Below are positions 58,316 to 64,000 of a stretch of DNA of 64,000 nt, piece by piece (position 1 is the stretch's first letter; each line of letters starts with the position of its first letter). The notes under the pieces are model-generated. The model saw only the letters and a list, made by a program, of their open reading frames with translations, had not been told where the DNA came from and searched no databases. This DNA comes from Agromyces lapidis (lineage in GTDB: Bacteria; Actinomycetota; Actinomycetes; Actinomycetales; Microbacteriaceae). Location: positions 186,001-250,000 of the forward strand of contig NZ_WBIQ01000001.1 of NCBI RefSeq assembly GCF_009749405.1. Direction: 5' to 3'. The translations under genes and the position numbers were made by a program.

Positions 58316-59335
58316 TCAGCCCTCGGCCCGGCGCGGGCTGCGGTTGCCCGGGAAGTCGAGCGTGCCGCGTCCGCCGCCTCGCACCGCCTTGATGATCCCG
58401 TCGATCGAGTCCCAGGCGCAGATGGCGGCGACGCCCCCGATGAAGAGCACCGACAGCACGCGCTCGGCATCGGCGTCGAGGTACGGGTCGATCGCCGCGA
58501 GGAATTCGGGGCTGAGCAGCATCCCCTCGACGAAGAGCCAGATGACCGGGATCGCGAACGCGGCACTCAGGGCGACGTTCACGAGGGCGTTGGCCCAGTT
58601 CCAGTCGCTGCGGTAGATCCAGACGGCGAACGCCGCCTCGAGCGCGATGAGCACGAAGAGGTACGGCAGCCAGAACGACCACAGCTCGGGAGCGAGCAGC
58701 GGCACTGCGGAGCGTTCGCCACCGATCCAGAGGACGCCGAACTGCTGCCACACGAGCAACCCGGCGGCGATCGCGAGCCAGACGAGGCTCGCGATGAGGT
58801 CGCTCCGCCGATGCGGGCGGCGTACCTCGGGCAGCTGCGGGAGCTGGTCGGGCGTCCAGCCGAGCAGCTTGTCGGCGCTGCCGACGGCGCCGGTGTCGTA
58901 GCGCTCGATCAGCGCGAAGACGAGCGTCACCCAGAACGCGAGGTGCACGGCGACGGTGAGACCGGTGGTGACCACCGTGCCGACGATCTCCCAGCCGCCG
59001 CCCGAGAGCACGAGGCCGAGCGCGGTGGCGGCCGCGACGGTCGCGGGGACGAACGACTCGAGGAAGATCAGAAGGCGCTTCCAGACGAGGAAGTAGCGCG
59101 GACCGATCAGCATGAGCGGGCGGTCGCTGTAGCTCGCGGCGAGCACGGCGGGGTGCCCGAGCTCGACGAGTGCGTCGTGCTCGGCGGTCTCGGGCGTCGA
59201 GGCACCCGAGTCGACGCGGGCGTCGATCGTGTCGGCGATGCGCTCGGCGAGGTCGCGGGAGAGCTCCTCGCGCTGCGCTGCGGGAAGGCTCCGGGTGGCC
59301 GCGAAGAGGTAGCGGTCGGTGAGCTCGGTCATCAT
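58316..59335 (-). CDS. HAAS-domain membrane protein paired with a PadR regulator
   Basis: 339 residues. Residues 1-75 form the HAAS signalling helix bundle (LTDRYLFAATRSLPAAQREELSRDLAERIADTIDARVDSG, ALVELGHPAVLAASY). Some seven hydrophobic segments follow, the last near VLSVLFIGGVAAICAWDSI. The pairing of a PadR gene with a HAAS protein suggests an anti-sigma-like or sensor partner; the molecular role is unknown. Two adjacent ATGs (59335 and 59332) overlap the PadR stop. Confidence 0.85.
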   Translation of the reverse strand: MMTELTDRYLFAATRSLPAAQREELSRDLAERIADTIDARVDSGASTPETAEHDALVELGHPAVLAASYSDRPLMLIGPRYFLVWKRLLIFLESFVPATVAAATALGLVLSGGGWEIVGTVVTTGLTVAVHLAFWVTLVFALIERYDTGAVGSADKLLGWTPDQLPQLPEVRRPHRRSDLIASLVWLAIAAGLLVWQQFGVLWIGGERSAVPLLAPELWSFWLPYLFVLIALEAAFAVWIYRSDWNWANALVNVALSAAFAIPVIWLFVEGMLLSPEFLAAIDPYLDADAERVLSVLFIGGVAAICAWDSIDGIIKAVRGGGRGTLDFPGNRSPRRAEG

Positions 59336-59670
59336 TCGTCTCCGGTCGTGAGTCCGGCGAGGGCATCGTCGATGCGTCGCCAGTCGGTCATGAGTGCGTC
59401 GGCGAGCAGCTCGCCGCTGGGGCTCGTGCGGTAGAACTTGCGGGGCCGGGCCTCGTCGGTGTTCCACTCGCTCGTGAGGAGCGCCTGCTTCTCGAGCCGA
59501 CGCAGCAGCGGGTAGAGCGTGTTCGCGTCGACGAGGATGCCGAGGCCGTTCAGCGACTCGAGCAGGGCATAGCCGTAGTCGGGTGTGCGCAGCCGGATCA
59601 GGCAGGCGAGCACGACGGTGCCGCGGCGCAGCTCTTGCAGGTGCCCGGCGGTCGTCTCATCGGTGTTCAT
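59332..59670 (-). CDS. PadR family transcriptional regulator
   Basis: 112 residues from ATG 59670 (MNTDETTAG). The winged helix is LRRGTVVLACLIRLRTPDYGYALLESLNGLGILVDANTLYPLLRRLEKQALLTSEW, then the wing PRKFYRTSPSG and a short dimerisation helix, the minimal PadR-s2 layout. The TATCGT box 7 nt upstream and an overlapping palindrome suggest an autorepressed, leaderless transcript. Confidence 0.92.
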   Translation of the reverse strand: MNTDETTAGHLQELRRGTVVLACLIRLRTPDYGYALLESLNGLGILVDANTLYPLLRRLEKQALLTSEWNTDEARPRKFYRTSPSGELLADALMTDWRRIDDALAGLTTGDE

Positions 59671-59677
59671 GGGGCAC

Positions 59678-59683
59678 ACGATA
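59678..59683 (-). promoter_or_regulatory. -10 box TATCGT for padR
   Basis: TATCGT on the minus strand ends 7 nt before the ATG at 59670. Confidence 0.45.
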
Positions 59684-59684
59684 C

Positions 59685-59697
59685 TGTGTGTCACACA
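59685..59697. promoter_or_regulatory. PadR-type operator candidate TGTGTG-T-CACACA
   Basis: A 13-bp palindrome immediately upstream of the padR -10, with A/T-matched flanks at 59683 and 59699. The position suits autoregulation. Confidence 0.55.
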
Positions 59698-59730
59698 CTA
59701 ATGCAAGAGGAACTTCATTGTCCCCGACGT

Positions 59731-61173
59731 TCATTGCTCGGCGTGCGCCTCCAGGAACTCGTAGACCGAGGCGTCGTCGACCCCGGGGAACGTGCCCGAC
59801 GGCAGCGGCGAGAGCACATGCGCGTGCAGGCGCGCACTCGGCCAGGCGCGGCCGGCCCAGCGCTCGGCGAGCTCGGACGGGGCGCTGCGGCAGCACGACT
59901 CGTCGGGGCAGGTCGAGACCGCCCGGAGGGTCGTCTCGCGCCCGCGGAACCACTTCGCCTGCGCGAAGGGCACGCCGACCGTGATCGAGAACTCCGCGGC
60001 ATCCGTTCGGCCGGTCTGGGTCGCGCACCAGAAGGTGCCGGCCGGGGTGTCGGTGTACTGGTAGTTCTCGGTCGTGCGGTTCGTGTGCGCGAAGGCGGTG
60101 CGTGCGCTCCACTTCTTGCACACCCATTGGCCCTCGATCGAGCCCGTGACATCGGTCGGCAGCGGCAGGCCGTCGTTCTCGTAGCCCTTGAGCAGCGCCC
60201 CGTCGCCCGCCACCCTGAGGAAGTGCAGGGTCATGTCGAGGTGCGAGGTGGCGAGATTCGTGAAGCGCAGCGCCGCGGCCTCATGGGTGACGCCGAACGC
60301 GTCGCGGAAGTCCTCGATCGCGAGCCGCTTCTCCTTCTTCGCCTCCTGGAGGAATGCGACCGAGGCGTCCTGCGGCATGAGGCATGCGGCGGCGAAGTAG
60401 TTGATCTCCAGTCGCTGCCAGAGGAACTCGGTGTAGCTGGCCGGGGGAGTGTGGCCGAGCAGGCGGTGCGCCATCGCCTGCAGTGCCATCGAGCGCAGGC
60501 CGTGCCCACCGGGGATCGACGCGGGCGGCAGGTAGATGCGGCCGTTCGAGAGGTCGCTGATCGACCGCGTCGAGTCGGGCAGGTCGTCGACGTAGAAGAG
60601 CTGGAAGCCGAGCCGCTCGGCCATGACGCTCACCTCGCGGTGGGTCAGCGCGCCCGAGCGGTGACCCGAGGCGCGCACCTGCTCTTCGGCGAGGGTCTCG
60701 ATCTCGGGCAGGAAGTTGGCGCGCTCGCGCATGCGCTCGCGGAGCTCGGTGTTCGCGCGTCGTGCCTCTTCGGGGGTCGCGATCGCCTCGGTCGCCCGCC
60801 GCTGGAGTTCGCGATGGAGGCCCACGACCGCCTCGAGCGTCTCGTCGGTGATGCCGCGCGAGGCCTTGATCTGCGGCAGGCCGAGGCTCGCGTAGAGGTG
60901 GCCCGACTGGGCTCGGCCGAGCTCGAGCTCGAGGGCGGCGCGCCGGCTCGGCGCCTCGCGCGAGAGCAGCTCGGCGAGCTCGACGTCGAGCGCGGCGGCG
61001 AGGGCGTCGAGGGTCGAGAGCTTCGGCTCGCGCTTGCCGTTCTCGATGAGCGAGAGCTGGCTGCCGGCCATGCCGACGGCCTCGCCGAGTTGGTCGAGTG
61101 TGAGCCCGCGCTCGCCGCGGAAGTGGCGGATGCGATGGCCGAGGGTCGCGAGGTCGGAGGAGCCTGCCTTCAT
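59731..61173 (-). CDS. ramB: RamB/Rv1129c-type XRE regulator with DUF2083 domain
   Basis: 480 residues. The XRE HTH (about 10-68, [45 protein letters not shown]) is followed by an IrrE/ImmA-like central domain ([30 protein letters not shown], with no HExxH motif) and a C-terminal DUF2083 region with Cys-rich [11 protein letters not shown]. This is the family of short-chain acyl-CoA-sensing regulators, including RamB of corynebacteria, which controls acetate genes, and mycobacterial Rv1129c. It is divergent from pckG. Its own -10 lies 6 nt before the ATG. Confidence 0.92.
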   Translation of the reverse strand: MKAGSSDLATLGHRIRHFRGERGLTLDQLGEAVGMAGSQLSLIENGKREPKLSTLDALAAALDVELAELLSREAPSRRAALELELGRAQSGHLYASLGLPQIKASRGITDETLEAVVGLHRELQRRATEAIATPEEARRANTELRERMRERANFLPEIETLAEEQVRASGHRSGALTHREVSVMAERLGFQLFYVDDLPDSTRSISDLSNGRIYLPPASIPGGHGLRSMALQAMAHRLLGHTPPASYTEFLWQRLEINYFAAACLMPQDASVAFLQEAKKEKRLAIEDFRDAFGVTHEAAALRFTNLATSHLDMTLHFLRVAGDGALLKGYENDGLPLPTDVTGSIEGQWVCKKWSARTAFAHTNRTTENYQYTDTPAGTFWCATQTGRTDAAEFSITVGVPFAQAKWFRGRETTLRAVSTCPDESCCRSAPSELAERWAGRAWPSARLHAHVLSPLPSGTFPGVDDASVYEFLEAHAEQ

Positions 61174-61176
61174 GCC

Positions 61177-61207
61177 TTAAGAATATCGAAAGATCGCTGG
61201 TTCTTAA
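61177..61207. promoter_or_regulatory. Inverted repeat TTAAGAA-N17-TTCTTAA between ramB and pckG
   Basis: Arms at 61177-61183 and 61201-61207 flank the ramB -10 and -35 region, suggesting autoregulation. A second dyad around GATCGC/GCGATT lies in the same 60 bp. Confidence 0.5.
61180..61185 (-). promoter_or_regulatory. -10 box TATTCT, leaderless-type, for ramB
   Basis: TATTCT on the minus strand is followed by TAAGGC and the ATG at 61173. It is one of the clearest leaderless signals here. Confidence 0.6.
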
Positions 61208-61301
61208 CTGGCGATTTGGTCGGTGGGATGCCACGAAACGGCGCATTCTGGAAACACGAACTCCTCCGGCGCCCGCCGGGAACCCACTGGAAGGGACGAC
61301 G

Positions 61302-63179
61302 ATGACCATCTCCGAGTTCTCGATCGGCACCGAGGCATCCGACTCTGCAGCGCCGGCTCGGCGCGGAACGACCGACGCGGCCCTGCGCGCCTGGGTCGAC
61401 GAGATCGCAGGGCTCACCAAGCCCGACGAGATCGTCTGGTGCGATGGCTCGCAGCACGAGGCCGACCTGCTCGAGAAGCAGCTCGTCGCCGAGGGCAAGC
61501 TCATCAAGCTGAACCCCGAGTGGCGCCCCAACAGCTACCTCGCGCGCACCGACCCCTCCGATGTCGCGCGCGTCGAGGACCGCACCTTCATCTGCTCGAC
61601 GTACGAAGAGGACGCGGGCCCCACGAACAACTGGCGCGACCCGCGCGAGATGCGCACCGAGCTCACCGAGGTCTTCGACGGCTCGATGAAGGGCCGCACG
61701 ATGTACGTCGTGCCGTTCTCGATGGGCCCGCTCGGCGGCCCCATCTCGCAGCTCGGCGTCGAGATCACCGATTCGCCCTACGTCGTGCTCTCGATGGGCA
61801 TCATGACCCGCATGGGCGACGCCGTCTACCGTCTCATCGAGGCCGGCGAGCCGTGGGTGCGCACCGTGCACTCGGTCGGCTACCCGCTGGTCGACGGCGT
61901 CGGCCACCGCCGCGCCGAGATCGAGTGGCCCTGCAACGACACCAAGTACATCGTGCAGTTCCCCGACTCGCGCGAGATCTGGTCGTTCGGGTCGGGCTAC
62001 GGCGGCAACGCGCTCCTCGCGAAGAAGTGCTTCGCGCTGCGCATCGCGAGCGTCATGGCGCGTGACGAGGGCTGGCTCGCCGAGCACATGCTGCTCATCA
62101 AGATCACCTCGCCCGAGGGCAAGTCGTACCACGTGGCGGCGGCATTCCCGTCGGCGTGCGGCAAGACGAACCTCGCGATGCTGCGCCCGACGATCCCCGG
62201 CTGGACGGTCGAGACGATCGGCGACGACATCGCCTGGATGCGCCCCGGCGAGGACGGCCGCCTCTACGCGATCAACCCCGAGGCCGGCTTCTTCGGCGTC
62301 GCACCGGGCACCGGCGAGACCACGAACCCGACGGCCGTGCAGACCCTCTGGGGCAACACGATCTTCACGAACGTGGCGCTCCGCCCCGACGGCGACGTCT
62401 GGTGGGAGGGTCTGACCGACGAGATCCCCGAGGAGCTCACGGACTGGCAGGGCAACCCCTGGACGCCCGCGTCCGGACGCCCCGCCGCGCACCCGAACTC
62501 GCGCTTCACGGTCGCCGCAGCGCAATGCCCGCAGATCTCCGACGACTGGGACGCCCACGACGGCGTGCCGATCGACGCGATCCTCTTCGGCGGCCGCCGC
62601 GCGACGAACGTGCCGCTCGTCGCCGAGGCGCGCTCGTGGAAGCACGGCGTCTTCATGGGTGCGACCATCTCGTCGGAGAAGACGGCGGCCGCCGAGGGCA
62701 CCGTCGGCGAGCTGCGCCGCGACCCCTTCGCGATGCTGCCCTTCTGCGGCTACAACATGGCCGACTACTGGGGCCACTGGGTGAAGATGGGTCGCATCCT
62801 CGGCACCAACGCACCGAAGATCTTCCAGGTCAACTGGTTCCGCAAGGGCGCCGACGGCTCGTTCCTCTGGCCGGGCTTCGGCGAGAACTCGCGCGTGCTC
62901 GAGTGGATCGTGGGTCGCGTCGAGGGCACCGCCGACACGGTGGAGACGCCGATCGGCCTGCTCCCCGCTTCCGACTCCCTCGACCTCGACGGCCTCGACA
63001 TCACCGACGAGGCGCTCGAACAGCTCTTCGACGTCGACCGCGACTCGTGGCTCGCCGAGTGCGAGCTCACCGACGAGTACTTCGAGCAGTTCGGCGACCG
63101 GGTGCCCGCGGCGCTCAAGGCCGAGCTCGCGAGCCTGCGCTACCACCTCGAGCACTCCTCGGCGCCGGTCGCCGAGTAG
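61302..63179 (+). CDS. pckG: Phosphoenolpyruvate carboxykinase (GTP)
   Basis: 625 residues, full length. Converts oxaloacetate to PEP in gluconeogenesis. The nucleotide loop is [15 protein letters not shown] with Cys286. Metal and substrate elements [30 protein letters not shown] and [39 protein letters not shown] are intact. SD GAAGGGA precedes ATG 61302. It is divergent from ramB across 128 bp. Unlike the other genes here, its mRNA has a conventional leader. Confidence 0.97.
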   Translation: MTISEFSIGTEASDSAAPARRGTTDAALRAWVDEIAGLTKPDEIVWCDGSQHEADLLEKQLVAEGKLIKLNPEWRPNSYLARTDPSDVARVEDRTFICSTYEEDAGPTNNWRDPREMRTELTEVFDGSMKGRTMYVVPFSMGPLGGPISQLGVEITDSPYVVLSMGIMTRMGDAVYRLIEAGEPWVRTVHSVGYPLVDGVGHRRAEIEWPCNDTKYIVQFPDSREIWSFGSGYGGNALLAKKCFALRIASVMARDEGWLAEHMLLIKITSPEGKSYHVAAAFPSACGKTNLAMLRPTIPGWTVETIGDDIAWMRPGEDGRLYAINPEAGFFGVAPGTGETTNPTAVQTLWGNTIFTNVALRPDGDVWWEGLTDEIPEELTDWQGNPWTPASGRPAAHPNSRFTVAAAQCPQISDDWDAHDGVPIDAILFGGRRATNVPLVAEARSWKHGVFMGATISSEKTAAAEGTVGELRRDPFAMLPFCGYNMADYWGHWVKMGRILGTNAPKIFQVNWFRKGADGSFLWPGFGENSRVLEWIVGRVEGTADTVETPIGLLPASDSLDLDGLDITDEALEQLFDVDRDSWLAECELTDEYFEQFGDRVPAALKAELASLRYHLEHSSAPVAE

Positions 63180-63197
63180 CACGCTCCGGAACCGCCC

Positions 63198-63258
63198 GCG
63201 AAGGGGCGGATGCCTCCCACCCCGCTCCGGCGGGTGGGCCCGGCATCCGCCCCTTCGC
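63198..63258 (+). terminator. Two-layer hairpin terminator after pckG
   Basis: Outer 17-bp arms 63198-63214 and 63242-63258 (GCGAAGGGGCGGATGCC and complement) enclose a second stem CCCACCC/GGGTGGG. Confidence 0.88.
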
Positions 63259-63338
63259 CGTGACCGGCTCCGCGCCACGCGGGCGGCATCGGCCCCGAGA
63301 CGCCGCGTCGGGGCTAGCGTGTGCGGCAGGAGGGCGCC

Positions 63339-63737
63339 ATGGAGTTCGGCCAGATCATCACGCGGGCGGGCGAGGTCATCGACGTCATCGGCGTCATCGC
63401 GATCGTCGTCGGCGTGCTCTACGCGATGGTAGACGCCGCGATCCGGCGGATCCGCCACCTCGGGCCGGTCTACGAGCGGTTCCGCCGCGTGCTCGGTCGA
63501 GGCATCCTGATCGGCCTCGAGCTGCTCGTCGCAGCCGACATCATCCGCACGGTGGCCGTGACGCCGACGCTCGAGTCGGTCGGCGTGCTCGGGCTCATCG
63601 TGCTGATCAGGACCTTCCTCAGCTGGTCGCTCGCGGTCGAGGTCACCGGGCGGTGGCCGTGGCAGCGGCCGCCCACCGCAGCCGACGACGGGGTCGACGT
63701 CGACGGTGCCGGGCGGGCGGCCGCCCCGTCGCGATAG
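63339..63737 (+). CDS. DUF1622 membrane protein
   Basis: 132 residues. Three hydrophobic helices: VIDVIGVIAIVVGVLYAMV, ILIGLELLVAADIIRTVAV and VGVLGLIVLIRTFLSWSLAVEV. The RTFLSWSL-x-VE motif near the third helix is typical of DUF1622. Function unknown. ATG 63339 follows CAGGAGGG; the TAGCGT at 63315-63320 is a likely -10 giving a short leader. Confidence 0.88.
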   Translation: MEFGQIITRAGEVIDVIGVIAIVVGVLYAMVDAAIRRIRHLGPVYERFRRVLGRGILIGLELLVAADIIRTVAVTPTLESVGVLGLIVLIRTFLSWSLAVEVTGRWPWQRPPTAADDGVDVDGAGRAAAPSR

Positions 63738-63758
63738 CGCGGCCGACGGGAACCTCGC

Positions 63759-64000
63759 GTGGAAGCTCCAGAAGAGACTCACCGGAAGGCGCGTTTCGTC
63801 GTCGTGCTGCCGCTCTCGCCGCTCGTCGCAGGCGACGAGTTCACCGTCGCGCAGTGGCCGCTGCACGTGACCCTCGTCGAGCCGTTCGCCACCGAGCTCG
63901 ACGCCGAGGTGCTCTGCGGGGCGCTCGCGGTGGTCGCGAGGGAACCCGGCCGGCGGCCGATCTCGGTCGCCGTCGGCGACGATGCGATGTTCGGGCCGCG
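63759..64000 (+). CDS. 2H phosphoesterase/2'-5' RNA ligase-like protein, partial
   Basis: The 5' end of a gene that runs off the window, about 80 residues visible. After KARFVVVLPLSPLVAGDEFTVAQWPLHVTLVEPF it shows the first HxT motif (HVTL) of the 2H phosphoesterase fold; the second motif is beyond the edge. GTG 63759 is a provisional start with only a weak upstream purine run. If genuine, it would cleave or ligate 2'-5'/cyclic phosphates, but many family members are uncharacterised. Confidence 0.65.
   Translation, partial: MEAPEETHRKARFVVVLPLSPLVAGDEFTVAQWPLHVTLVEPFATELDAEVLCGALAVVAREPGRRPISVAVGDDAMFGP

Overview
The window looks like a chromosomal segment of a high-GC actinobacterium, most probably family Microbacteriaceae (Agromyces-like). 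The reasons are about 70% G+C, many GTG starts, ATGA/GTGA stop-start overlaps, a 6C RNA beside a tad pilus locus, a long-form GAPDH, GTP-dependent PEP carboxykinase, a RamB-type regulator, and hairpins built around GGATGCC/GGCATCC. The assignment is inference from gene content only. I see no phage, IS element, CRISPR array or rRNA. One tRNA gene is present.

Layout. 1-5.3 kb: a class A penicillin-binding protein (3' end outside the window), a small protein, a RidA-like protein and acetyl-CoA synthetase. 5.3-8.9 kb: a regulatory gap holding a 6C small RNA, then a compact tad/type II secretion-like pilus operon (ATPase, TadB/F protein, DUF4244 pilin-like protein, two TadE-like proteins). 8.9-15.6 kb: topA-tmk-holB and a Hip1/TAP-like secreted peptidase in a tight run. 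15.7-18.6 kb: tRNA-Thr(CGT), two tandem secreted SGNH hydrolases and an oxidoreductase. 18.7-23.5 kb: a four-gene envelope operon (acidic lipoprotein, membrane-fusion protein, ABC ATPase, MacB-like permease). 23.5-32.4 kb: dacB, a nicotinamidase-like gene, an alpha/beta hydrolase, a HisC-like aminotransferase, a TrpXYZ-like ABC importer, and Lrp and LacI regulators.

32.3-41.2 kb is an alpha-galactoside utilisation island: two clan GH-D enzymes, an apparent (alpha/alpha)6 glycosidase and a carbohydrate ABC importer around a divergent, operator-bearing promoter. 41.3-51.4 kb is a homoprotocatechuate (3,4-dihydroxyphenylacetate) meta-cleavage island: HpaD, HpaE, a FAH-RraA fusion, HpaI, HpaH, an MHS-type transporter and a ThDP decarboxylase-like enzyme, with a GntR/FCD regulator. 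Two nearly identical 26-bp sites overlap promoter -10 boxes at 46291 and 48122 and probably define its operators. 51.5-64 kb holds a Tat-exported phosphoesterase, a VanZ-RDD protein, long-form GAPDH, a thiolase-SDR pair behind a TetR-type palindrome, a PadR-HAAS pair, RamB divergent from pckG, a DUF1622 protein and the start of a 2H phosphoesterase-like gene.

Together the genes describe an aerobic, soil-type heterotroph that imports plant sugars and degrades aromatic amino acid-derived acids. It has the acetate and gluconeogenic equipment (Acs, RamB, GapB-type GAPDH, PckG) to use the products. About ten genes show a TANNNT-like -10 box ending 6-7 nt before the start codon, which suggests frequent leaderless transcription.
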